Below, piece after piece: positions 1-6,634 of a stretch of DNA of 13,585 nt; position 1 is the stretch's first letter; each line of letters opens with the position of its first letter. The stretch spans positions 1-13,585 of the forward strand of contig JAJFHR010000134.1 in the NCBI GenBank assembly GCA_021775515.1. The letters run 5' to 3'. The DNA comes from Hyphomicrobiales bacterium (GTDB lineage Bacteria; Pseudomonadota; Alphaproteobacteria; Rhizobiales; JAJFHR01). Under the pieces are notes generated by a model that was not told where the DNA came from, searched no databases, and was given only the letters and a program-made list of their open reading frames with translations. A program made the translations under genes and the position numbers.

Positions 1-72
1 GCCAATCGGGTCAGATCCGGAAGGAAGCAGCCCCAACGAGTTCGACGCGGGTCATCTGTCCAGCCTCCCACT
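1..72 (+). ncRNA. ffs: Signal recognition particle RNA (4.5S), 3' part
   Basis: This is the 3' part of the small bacterial SRP RNA, which binds Ffh and directs membrane proteins to the translocon. The sequence shows the nearly invariant domain IV hairpin: GGTCAG at 9-14, the GGAA tetraloop at 19-22 and GGAAGCAGCC at 23-32. The descending arm of the long hairpin follows and ends near CAGCCTCCCA at 61-70. The 5' half lies before the window. Position 15 is A where the E. coli RNA has G (CAGATCC rather than CAGGTCC). The 3' end is estimated from alphaproteobacterial homologues, and no clear T-run terminator follows. The SRP RNA gene directly upstream of dnaX is a familiar alphaproteobacterial arrangement. 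Confidence 0.93.
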
Positions 73-140
73 TAACCAACCTGATCGAGGACACCCTCAG
101 GTAATGATGTTAAGGTGGCGGCAATTCTCGAGGCCAGAAT

Positions 141-1688
141 ATGGGCAAAAAAAACCAGCAGCCAATGCCTGAAGCCGACGCAAATTCAAAAGATACCGCC
201 GGATACAGTGTCCTTGCGCGCAAGTACCGCCCCCAGACGTTTGATGATCTGATTGGCCAGGATGCCATGGTTCAAACCTTGTGCAATGCGTTTGATACCC
301 AACGTATCGCACAGGCCTATATGCTGACAGGGGTGCGCGGCATCGGTAAAACCACAACCGCGAGGTTGATTGCCCGTGCGCTCAACTATCAAGTTAATGG
401 TAAACCGGAGCAGGGACCAACGGTGCGCTTTTCAAAACCTGGCGTTCATTGCCCGGAAATCATGGCGTCGCGTCACGTTGATGTGCTTGAAATGGATGCG
501 GCCTCCAACACCGGCATTGACGATGTTCGCGAAATCATCGAAAGCGTGCGCTACAAACCGGTTTCCGCGCGGTTTAAGGTCTACATCATCGACGAAGTGC
601 ACATGTTGTCGAGACAAGCCTTCAACGGCTTGCTCAAGACCCTTGAGGAGCCGCCGGAACATGTAAAATTCATCTTCGCCACTACGGAAATCCGCAAGGT
701 CCCCATAACCATCCTCTCGCGCTGCCAAAGATTTGATTTGCGCCGCGTGGACGCTGATTTGCTGATCGAACATTTCCGTACCATTGTTGCGAAGGAAAAC
801 GCTGAAGCCGACCAAGCTGCACTTGCCGAAATTGCCCGCGCCTCTGAAGGCTCCGTGCGTGACGGCCTGTCACTGCTCGATCAGGCCATTGCTTATGGCA
901 GCGGTAAAGTCAGCGGCGAAAATGTCAGAAACATGCTCGGCATGGTCGACCGGGCCCGGGTCATCGACTTATTCAAACTGGTGATGACAGGAAAGGCTGG
1001 ACCGGCGCTCATTGAGCTTAAAGCCCAATATGAAGGCGGTGCGGATCCTGCCCTGATCATTTCTGATCTTGCCTCTCTGGTTCACTGGATCACCCGGCTC
1101 AAGCTGATAAAAGATGCAGCACTTGACGCCACCATGTCGCCGGCCGAGGTAACTCAGGGAACCGAGCTTGCTGAAAATCTGAGCATGTCGGTGCTGTCAC
1201 GCGCCTGGCAGATGTTGCTCAAGGGAATTCATGAAGTTAACACCGCCCCCAATGCGCTCGCCGCAGCAGACATGGTGCTGGTGCGCATTGCCTATGCTTC
1301 AGACCTGCCAACGCCGGAAGAAATAATCAAAAAGCTGAAAGATGACAGTCCTGGCCCGCAGACTGAAAAACAAATCTCTCCACCACCTGCCGCAACCCCG
1401 GTTGTAACCGCAGAACAGAAATCTCCGGTAAAACCTGAAGGTGAAAAAATACCGGAAACAGGGGCTGTTGCGGTGCCGTTACCAACGCAAACGGCATCTG
1501 AGGCTACCGCCATCATGCCGCCTGTTCCTGTTTTGGAAAGTTTTCAAGATGTTGTGGCCTTGGCCGCAAAAAAGCGTGATATCAGGTTAAAAACTGCCTT
1601 GGAGCGGTCGGTGCGGCTGGTTAACTTTGCGCCCGGAGCAATTGACATCCAGCTAACCGAAAGTGCGCCGCGCGATCTGGCCAACTAA
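141..1688 (+). CDS. dnaX: DNA polymerase III clamp-loader subunit tau/gamma (DnaX), cut short by an in-frame TAA
   Basis: DnaX is the AAA+ motor of the clamp loader that places the beta clamp on DNA. Its C-terminal part (tau) ties the loader to the polymerase alpha subunit. The product has Walker A GVRGIGKT at residues 64-71, Walker B DEVH at 151-154 and the sensor/arginine-finger SRC at 193-195, followed by RFDLRR. Domain III runs to about residue 395, then a Pro/Ala/Lys-rich linker, then the start of the C-terminal domain. The zinc-module cysteines of E. coli DnaX are mostly absent (LNY at 81-83, a single Cys at 104), which I recall as usual in alphaproteobacteria. GAGG at 130-133, 7 nt before the ATG, supports the start. 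The 515-aa ORF stops at TAA 1686-1688, but homologous sequence continues in the same frame to TAG 1947-1949, so a 602-position tau protein would be expected. The identity is certain; whether the stop is real is not. Confidence 0.95.
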   Translation: MGKKNQQPMPEADANSKDTAGYSVLARKYRPQTFDDLIGQDAMVQTLCNAFDTQRIAQAYMLTGVRGIGKTTTARLIARALNYQVNGKPEQGPTVRFSKPGVHCPEIMASRHVDVLEMDAASNTGIDDVREIIESVRYKPVSARFKVYIIDEVHMLSRQAFNGLLKTLEEPPEHVKFIFATTEIRKVPITILSRCQRFDLRRVDADLLIEHFRTIVAKENAEADQAALAEIARASEGSVRDGLSLLDQAIAYGSGKVSGENVRNMLGMVDRARVIDLFKLVMTGKAGPALIELKAQYEGGADPALIISDLASLVHWITRLKLIKDAALDATMSPAEVTQGTELAENLSMSVLSRAWQMLLKGIHEVNTAPNALAAADMVLVRIAYASDLPTPEEIIKKLKDDSPGPQTEKQISPPPAATPVVTAEQKSPVKPEGEKIPETGAVAVPLPTQTASEATAIMPPVPVLESFQDVVALAAKKRDIRLKTALERSVRLVNFAPGAIDIQLTESAPRDLAN

Positions 1689-1949
1689 CTGGGACGCAAA
1701 TTAAACCAATGGACTAAACAACGTTGGGTTGTTGCGGTAACGAAAGAACAAGGGCAGCAAACTATTGCTGAACGCACAAGCGCTGAGGGCGAAGAAAGAA
1801 TGCGTAATGCCCAACAGGCTGCTTTGGTACAGGCGGCGCTCGAACAATTTCCCGGCGCCCGCATCGTGGCGGTGAAGGATGTATTTGACGTCGCGGCCGA
1901 AATAACTTCCAGTGATGATCCGGAGATTGAACCGGGCTACGATCAATAG
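1689..1949 (+). pseudogene. dnaX: Continuation of the DnaX tau C-terminal domain beyond the in-frame stop
   Basis: After TAA 1686-1688 the same frame stays open for 86 sense codons up to TAG 1947-1949. It begins LGRKLNQWTKQRWVVAV and contains a run ending QAALEQFPGARIVAV. This is the pattern of the conserved C-terminal end of alphaproteobacterial tau, where PRDLA is followed by a short helix, W-T-x-x-RWVV and an E-rich tail. Reading CAA instead of TAA at 1686 would join the two parts seamlessly as DLAN-Q-LGRKL. No frameshift is needed. There is no good internal start: ATG 1800 lies mid-domain and lacks a clear Shine-Dalgarno. It is therefore either the lost end of tau or evidence that the stop is a sequencing error or is read through. 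Confidence 0.8.
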
Positions 1950-1983
1950 AACGAAAATTGATGAAACCAGGAGTAAAACGAGG

Positions 1984-2307
1984 ATGAAAGACCTCACGGG
2001 ATTAATGAAACAGGCCCAGGAAATGCAGGCCCGTATGGGCAGTATGCAGGCCGAACTGGATGATCTTGAAATTATCGGCACATCGGGCGGAGGCCTGGTC
2101 ACCGTTACACTTAGCGGTAAGGGAAATTTAAAGGCCTTAGTTATCGATGACAGCTTGATAAAACCAGGAGATAAGGAAATTCTCGAGGATTTGATCATTG
2201 CGGCGCATGCTGATGCCAAGGCGAAAACCGAAAAAGCCGCTGCAGATAAGATGAAAGAGGTTATGGGCGACATCCCCTTGCCACCGGGCTTTAATCTTGG
2301 GTTTTAA
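1984..2307 (+). CDS. ybaB: YbaB/EbfC family nucleoid-associated protein
   Basis: This is a small DNA-binding protein of the YbaB/EbfC family, which forms dimers that bind DNA and usually sits between dnaX and recR. The 107-aa product begins MKDLTGLMKQAQEMQARM, the typical amphipathic N-terminal helix. It continues through GTSGGGLVTVTLSGKG (the conserved glycine-rich beta strand) and ends in the family's PLPPGFNLGF tail. The open frame extends upstream to an ATG at 1912, but that would add residues absent from the family and overlap the end of the dnaX frame. CAGGAG at 1968-1973, 10 nt before ATG 1984, decides the start. It lies 34 bp beyond the tau-frame stop, so cotranscription with dnaX and recR is likely. 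Confidence 0.95.
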   Translation: MKDLTGLMKQAQEMQARMGSMQAELDDLEIIGTSGGGLVTVTLSGKGNLKALVIDDSLIKPGDKEILEDLIIAAHADAKAKTEKAAADKMKEVMGDIPLPPGFNLGF

Positions 2308-2355
2308 TCGGACCGAAGCCATCCAGATCAACCACCAAAACGACCAGGCGAGACG

Positions 2356-2961
2356 ATGAACAAGCGTGTTACCGGGCCTGAAATTGAACGCTTGATCCAG
2401 CTTCTGGCCAAATTACCGGGTCTTGGCCCGCGCTCGGCCCGCCGCGCGGCCTTGCACCTGATCAAGAAAAAAGAACAGCTCCTGACCCCTCTTCAGGCCG
2501 CCATTGCCGACACGCTTGAAAAAGTGGGTGTGTGCACAACTTGCGGCAACATTGACAGTACCGATCCCTGCACCATCTGTGGCGATCCGCGCCGCGACCA
2601 ATCTATCCTCTGTGTGGTCGAAGAGGTCGGAGATTTGTGGGCTCTTGAACGTGCCTCGGCCTACAGCGGCCAATATCATGTTTTGGGTGGAACCTTATCG
2701 GCCATTGATGGCATTGGTCCCGATGATCTGAATTTACCTCAACTGATCAAACGTGCAAGTGAAGAAAATATCACTGAAGTGCTGCTGGCAATGAATGCGA
2801 CCGTGGATGGGCAGACGACGGCTCATTTTATCACTGATAAGCTTGATACCATGGATGTAAAAGTATCCAGACTGGCCCATGGTGTTCCGGTAGGCGGCGA
2901 ACTTGATTACCTTGACGAAGGCACCCTGGCCGCGGCGATCAAGGCCAGACGGCCGTTTTAA
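2356..2961 (+). CDS. recR: Recombination mediator RecR
   Basis: RecR works with RecF/RecO to load RecA onto SSB-coated single-stranded gaps. The 201-aa product has the usual length and domain order. A helix-hairpin-helix lies around residues 10-30 (LAKLPGLGPRSARRAALH), followed by a four-cysteine zinc finger (C60, C63, C72, C75). A Toprim domain spans about 82-170 with the acidic VVEEVGDLWALE segment. The C-terminal block SRLAHGVPVGGELDYLDEGTL is conserved in the family. AGGCGAG lies just upstream of ATG 2356, giving a modest ribosome site. The gene follows ybaB by 48 bp, the classic dnaX-ybaB-recR cluster. Its stop is 9 bp from the convergent rmuC stop, with a weak GGCC-AGAC-GGCC hairpin and T/A-rich tail at 2943-2970 that could help termination. 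Confidence 0.97.
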   Translation: MNKRVTGPEIERLIQLLAKLPGLGPRSARRAALHLIKKKEQLLTPLQAAIADTLEKVGVCTTCGNIDSTDPCTICGDPRRDQSILCVVEEVGDLWALERASAYSGQYHVLGGTLSAIDGIGPDDLNLPQLIKRASEENITEVLLAMNATVDGQTTAHFITDKLDTMDVKVSRLAHGVPVGGELDYLDEGTLAAAIKARRPF

Positions 2962-2970
2962 ATTTATTTA

Positions 2971-4170
2971 CTAACCTGTCACGCTTTTGGGTTTGGCAGG
3001 AAGTTGATCGTCTGAAATCTCAACCGGTTTGACGATCGGGACGGGTTGAGCTTCAGCTTCTGCCGTTTCTGGTAAATCGAGTTGCTCAATGCGCTGCCCA
3101 CGTTTTGAAACTTTATCAGATGAAATTAAAATCTGTTCGATATCCTGGGTCGCTTGACCAAAATGACGGTCAAGCTTTTGTACCCGGTCATGCAAGCGGC
3201 CGACATCTTCCATCATGCGCGTAACTTCGGTTTGGATAAGTGCCGCCTGCTCGCGCATCTTGGCATCTTTCAAAATCGCCTGCATGGTTGAAATGGCCAA
3301 CATCATCATATTGGGCGACACAATAACGATGCGCGCCCGATAGGCCTTTTGGATCAGATCAGCGAAATTTTCGTGAAGATCAGCGTAGATCGATTCCGAG
3401 GGAACAAACATCATCGCCGTATCCTGGGTCTCACCGGGAATGAAATATTTTTCCGAAATATCCTTGATGTGTAAACTCACATCGCCGCGCACGCGGGCAA
3501 TGGCTTCCTTGGTGCTTTGGGATGTGTCAGCCGATTTAAACAGCTCGAAGGATTCCAACGGAAATTTTGCATCAATCACAATATCGGCGGATGAGTTCGG
3601 CAGGTGAATCAAACAATCCGGCCGCCTGTTATTACTTAATGTCGCTTGAAACGTATAGGCATCTTTTGGCAAGCCGTCTTCTATGATCGCTTCCATGCGC
3701 CCCTGGCCAAATGCCCCGCGCTGTTGTTTGTTGCTCAAGATATCCTGCAAACTGACAACCTGGCTTGAAAGCTCGGTGATATTCTTCTGAGCGCGGTCAA
3801 TAACCGCCAGCCGCTCGTTGAGTTGACCGAGGTTTTGGGTAGTTGATTTTGCGTTGGCTTCCAGGCTTTGTCCTAACCTGTGGCCGACCTGGTCGAGCCG
3901 TTCATTGAGGTTACGATTGATGTTTGAATATCCCGCAGTGGAACTATCAGCCAAAGATTGCATACGACCGGTCATTTCGGCTTGAATGCGCATCATATCA
4001 TTTAGCTGCTGATTAACCGCTGCTGCCCGTTGCCGGGCAGCTTTCATCGCTGATAACATCAATACGAAGAAGACAACTAATACGAGCAGACCAACAGCCA
4101 AGCTGACGTCGAGAAGTGTGACCACATAATCGCCGATGCGGCCCACAGGCATGAACAAATCTATGGACAT
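2971..4170 (-). CDS. rmuC: RmuC family DNA recombination protein
   Basis: RmuC proteins are membrane-tethered proteins with a PD-(D/E)XK-like nuclease fold. Loss of RmuC in E. coli raises inversion rates at short inverted repeats; the exact reaction is not settled. The 399-aa product has one N-terminal membrane segment (about residues 16-40). A long coiled-coil-like stretch follows (about 45-150, many Q/L/N heptads and repeated LNERL). The conserved RmuC core covers about 150-350. Core landmarks are RPD at 183-185, DAKFPLESFE from 200 (the putative catalytic D-x-K) and FVPSE at 255-259. The tail is short, acidic and proline-rich. No Shine-Dalgarno precedes the ATG at 4168-4170; a TAGAAT hexamer lies 6 nt before it (see the promoter entry). 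It is divergent from def and convergent with recR. Confidence 0.93.
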   Translation of the reverse strand: MSIDLFMPVGRIGDYVVTLLDVSLAVGLLVLVVFFVLMLSAMKAARQRAAAVNQQLNDMMRIQAEMTGRMQSLADSSTAGYSNINRNLNERLDQVGHRLGQSLEANAKSTTQNLGQLNERLAVIDRAQKNITELSSQVVSLQDILSNKQQRGAFGQGRMEAIIEDGLPKDAYTFQATLSNNRRPDCLIHLPNSSADIVIDAKFPLESFELFKSADTSQSTKEAIARVRGDVSLHIKDISEKYFIPGETQDTAMMFVPSESIYADLHENFADLIQKAYRARIVIVSPNMMMLAISTMQAILKDAKMREQAALIQTEVTRMMEDVGRLHDRVQKLDRHFGQATQDIEQILISSDKVSKRGQRIEQLDLPETAEAEAQPVPIVKPVEISDDQLPAKPKSVTG

Positions 4171-4176
4171 GGTTTT

Positions 4177-4207
4177 ATTCTATCTGATTCGATAATTCTT
4201 ATCACAA
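4177..4207 (-). promoter_or_regulatory. Candidate rmuC promoter giving a leaderless mRNA
   Basis: On the minus strand a TAGAAT hexamer (4177-4182) matches TATAAT at five of six positions and ends 6 nt before the rmuC ATG. A TTGTGA hexamer (4202-4207) lies 19 bp further upstream, a longer spacing than ideal. A start about 7 nt after the -10 would fall on the ATG itself, which fits the absence of a ribosome-binding site. This is inference from hexamer matching only. Confidence 0.35.
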
Positions 4208-4223
4208 AACGTCCATGCACAAG

Positions 4224-4252
4224 TTGACCTTTCGGTTAAGCTCGCCTATTTC
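4224..4252 (+). promoter_or_regulatory. Candidate def promoter giving a leaderless mRNA
   Basis: TTGACC (4224-4229) is a good -35 match. With a 17-bp spacer, TATTTC (4247-4252) is a weak -10 that ends 6 nt before the def ATG at 4259. Transcription would then begin at about the ATG. No purine-rich Shine-Dalgarno is visible before def. CATAAT at 4255-4260 looks better as a -10 but includes the start codon and is badly spaced from TTGACC. Confidence 0.35.
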
Positions 4253-4258
4253 ACCATA

Positions 4259-4777
4259 ATGACAGTTTTACCAATTCTCATATTGCCGGATGCTAAGCTC
4301 AGATTAAAGTCACAAGCCGTCAAGGTTGTGGATGATAAAACCCGGGCTCTGCTGGATACTATGCGCGAGACAATGTATGACGCGCCGGGCATCGGCCTGG
4401 CCGCGGTTCAAATAGGTGTGTTGCAACGCCTGGTGGTGATTGATGTATCACGCGATGAGGATGCGCGCCAGCCGCTCCACTTTATCAATCCGAAAATCGT
4501 ATGGCAGTCAGAAGAACTGTCAAAATATGAAGAAGGGTGTTTATCGATCCCCGAAACCTATGAAGAGGTCGAACGACCGGCTCAATGCCGCGTTAAATTT
4601 CTTGATTATGATGGCAAAGATCAGGAAATAGAATGCGATGGTCTCCTGGCCACCTGTATTCAACACGAGATTGATCACTTAAACGGCGTTTTGTTTCTGG
4701 ATCACCTGTCACGTTTGAAAAGAGATCGGATCACCAAGAAATTCATCAAGGCAAAACGCCAGGAGAGCGTTTCTTAG
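4259..4777 (+). CDS. def: Peptide deformylase
   Basis: This cytoplasmic metalloenzyme removes the formyl group from the N-terminal methionine of new proteins. The 172-aa length is normal for bacterial PDF. All three signature motifs are intact: GIGLAAVQ (residues 44-51), EGCLS (92-96, metal ligand C94) and QHEIDHLNG (135-143, metal ligands H136 and H140, catalytic E137). The start has no Shine-Dalgarno, but the product begins TVLPILILPD, as expected, and no alternative fits better. def and fmt are commonly adjacent because their products act at the two ends of the formyl-methionine cycle. Here they are separated by 153 bp, mostly a palindromic repeat, so fmt may not depend wholly on the def promoter. 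Confidence 0.97.
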   Translation: MTVLPILILPDAKLRLKSQAVKVVDDKTRALLDTMRETMYDAPGIGLAAVQIGVLQRLVVIDVSRDEDARQPLHFINPKIVWQSEELSKYEEGCLSIPETYEEVERPAQCRVKFLDYDGKDQEIECDGLLATCIQHEIDHLNGVLFLDHLSRLKRDRITKKFIKAKRQESVS

Positions 4778-4792
4778 CAATTTCAGCTTAAT

Positions 4793-4896
4793 GGCGTGTC
4801 GCGCAAAAGCGGGAACCGGTTTTGGCAGAAAGACACGCTCAAAAATAAAGAGTTAAAGTGTGTCAAATGAATCCGAAAAGATGAGACACGCTTTAG
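4793..4896 (+). repeat. Intergenic palindromic repeat of two hairpins
   Basis: Two inverted repeats lie back to back between def and fmt. The first pairs GCGTGTC (4794-4800) with GACACGC (4832-4838) around a core that includes AACCGGTT. The second pairs AAAGTGTGTC (4855-4864) with GACACGCTTT (4885-4894), with one G-T pair. The outermost arms (4794-4800 and 4885-4891) are also exact inverses, so the whole 100-bp block can fold as one unit. From memory, the core GCGGGAACCGGTTTTG, AAAGAGTTAAAG and the CGCTTTAG end match a repeat family scattered between genes in Hyphomicrobiales. No second copy was seen in this window. It could act as an mRNA stabiliser, an attenuator or simply a mobile non-coding element. 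Confidence 0.75.
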
Positions 4897-4930
4897 TCAT
4901 GACCAATCAAAAGGAGCTGAAAAGCCGCGC

Positions 4931-5866
4931 ATGACCGCCCTAAAGATTGTCTTCATGGCTACGCCAGATTTTTCAGTCCCGGCCTTGGCACACCTGCTCG
5001 AGGCTGGCCACGAAGTGGTTGCAGTCTATTGCCAGCCGCCGCGCAAAGCCGGTCGCGGCATGACTGAACGCCTATCCCCTGTACACCAGTTTGCCAAAGA
5101 TAATGGCCTCAACGTTTTGACGCCGGTAGATTTCAAACACCCCTCGGCCGTACAGATTTTTGTTGATCACAAGGCAGATGTAGCCGTTGTTGTTGCCTAC
5201 GGCCTAATCTTGCCGGCGGCCATTCTGGCGGCGCCCAAATTTGGCTGTTTGAATATTCACGCTTCACTTCTGCCGCGCTGGCGCGGTGCTGCCCCTATTC
5301 AACGGGCGATTATGGCCGGGGATGCCACAACTGGTGTCACCATAATGCAGATGGACGCTGGTTTGGATACCGGCCCCATGTTGATGAGCGAAACTGTCAA
5401 AATTACGCCGCTCACCACCGCTGGTTCTCTGCATGACGAACTGGCAAAAGTAGGTGCCTGTCTCATTGTTCAGGCCCTTGAGGGCCTGGTCAGTGGTGTA
5501 TTGACCGCTGAGCCGCAACCTGAGGCGGGCAAGACCTATGCAGAAAAAATATCAAAGTCTGAAGGCCGCATAAATTGGCATCGCACAGCAGACGAAATTG
5601 ACCGCCAGATACGGGGGCTAACGCCATGGCCGGGTGCCTGGCTTGAAGCTCAACAAGCGGATAAAAAATTTCGCCTCAAGGTGAAAAAAGCAAGTGTGGC
5701 CGGCGGAAAAGGCAGGCCGGGGGAAGTCCTGGATAATCGATTTCTTATCGCCTGTGCGCACGGAGCCATCCGTATCGAAGAGGTCCAGCGCGAGGGCAAA
5801 CCACCCACCGGAGCTTTGGATTTTTTACGCGGGTTTGCCATTGCTCCAGGAACGATACTGAACTAG
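4931..5866 (+). CDS. fmt: Methionyl-tRNA formyltransferase
   Basis: Fmt transfers a formyl group from 10-formyltetrahydrofolate to Met-tRNA(fMet) for translation initiation. The 311-aa product has the family length and opens with LKIVFMATPDFSVPAL, the start of the Rossmann-like catalytic domain. The catalytic triad is visible as N108, H110 and D146 within LNIHASLLPRWRGAAP (107-122) and MDAGLDTGPM (141-150). The C-terminal OB-like tRNA-binding domain begins around residue 210 and contains LTPWPGAWL. AAGGAG at 4911-4916 is 14 nt before the ATG, a rather long spacing. It is followed at once by truA, whose ribosome-binding site overlaps the fmt stop codon. Confidence 0.97.
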   Translation: MTALKIVFMATPDFSVPALAHLLEAGHEVVAVYCQPPRKAGRGMTERLSPVHQFAKDNGLNVLTPVDFKHPSAVQIFVDHKADVAVVVAYGLILPAAILAAPKFGCLNIHASLLPRWRGAAPIQRAIMAGDATTGVTIMQMDAGLDTGPMLMSETVKITPLTTAGSLHDELAKVGACLIVQALEGLVSGVLTAEPQPEAGKTYAEKISKSEGRINWHRTADEIDRQIRGLTPWPGAWLEAQQADKKFRLKVKKASVAGGKGRPGEVLDNRFLIACAHGAIRIEEVQREGKPPTGALDFLRGFAIAPGTILN

Positions 5867-5878
5867 AGGAATTAGCCC

Positions 5879-6634
5879 GTGCGGCGATTTTGTATTGTTG
5901 TTGAATATGATGGTACACCGTTTGTTGGCTGGCAGCGCCAGGACAACGGGCCTTCTGTCCAGGCAGCACTGGAAACTGCCGTTCATCGCTTGACCGGCGA
6001 GGAGGTTGTTGTTTTTGGCGCGGGGAGAACCGACGCTGGAGTTCATGCCCGCGAGCAGGTGGCACATTTCGATTTATCTAGCGACTGGCGCGAGGATAAA
6101 ATTCGCGATGGGCTAAATTTTCATCTCAAACCAAACCCTGTCGCAGTTATATCGGGTAAAAATGTTGATGCGGACTTCCATGCCCGCTTTGATGCTGTGC
6201 AACGACATTACCATTACCGCATCATCAACCGCCGCAGCCCGCTGACGCTTGACCGCGGACGGGCGTGGCGGGTGCAAAAGCCGCTTGATCATTCTTTGAT
6301 GAATGAAGCAGCGCAATGTCTTATTGGTCGGCATGATTTCACCACCTTCAGATCAGTTCACTGCCAGGCAAAATCGCCGCTCAAGTCGCTCAATCAGCTT
6401 TCTGTGGTTCGGCAGGGCGAACGGGTGGAAATTAACATCAGCGCGCGCTCGTTTTTACACAATCAGGTGCGTTCCATCGCCGGCAGTCTCAAGTTGGTCG
6501 GAGAAGGCAAATGGGACCCTGGTCAGATTGAGAAAATACTGGTGGCGAAGGATCGCACCGCCTGCGGGCCGGTTGCTCCGGCACAGGGCCTTTATTTAGT
6601 GCGTGTTGATTATGATAACGAAGAAATTCAATAA
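5879..6634 (+). CDS. truA: tRNA pseudouridine(38-40) synthase
   Basis: TruA converts uridines 38-40 in the tRNA anticodon arm to pseudouridine. The 251-aa product has the expected length and N-terminal pattern (VVEYDGTPFVGWQRQ). The catalytic aspartate is D52 in GAGRTDAGVHA. The later conserved block SFLHNQVRSIAGSL is also present. Translation starts at GTG 5879; AGAGGA (5864-5869), which overlaps the fmt TAG stop, lies 9 nt upstream and fixes this start. The 12-bp gap suggests coupled expression with fmt. The last 7 bp overlap tail-to-tail with the leftward membrane-protein gene, leaving no room for a separate terminator. Confidence 0.97.
   Translation: MRRFCIVVEYDGTPFVGWQRQDNGPSVQAALETAVHRLTGEEVVVFGAGRTDAGVHAREQVAHFDLSSDWREDKIRDGLNFHLKPNPVAVISGKNVDADFHARFDAVQRHYHYRIINRRSPLTLDRGRAWRVQKPLDHSLMNEAAQCLIGRHDFTTFRSVHCQAKSPLKSLNQLSVVRQGERVEINISARSFLHNQVRSIAGSLKLVGEGKWDPGQIEKILVAKDRTACGPVAPAQGLYLVRVDYDNEEIQ

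Noticed and set aside
432..815. Long antisense ORF (127 codons) within dnaX
   Set aside because: It is a shadow of the strongly conserved dnaX frame, with no recognisable protein features.
1912..1983. Longer start for ybaB at ATG 1912
   Set aside because: It would overlap the tau reading frame and add residues absent from YbaB proteins; ATG 1984 has a good Shine-Dalgarno.
1701..2273. 190-codon antisense ORF across the dnaX end and ybaB
   Set aside because: It covers the conserved tau end and all of the ybaB core, has low-complexity serine/alanine-rich sequence, and looks like a shadow frame.
2943..2970. Terminator after recR (GGCC-AGAC-GGCC followed by a T/A-rich tail)
   Set aside because: The stem is only 4 bp and the T-run is broken; too weak to list as a separate feature, though a minor role is possible.
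4899..4934. An 11-codon ORF (MTNQKELKSRA) whose TGA overlaps the fmt ATG, like a leader peptide
   Set aside because: It has no ribosome-binding site of its own, begins at the end of the palindromic repeat, and is short enough to occur by chance. AAGGAG inside it serves fmt.
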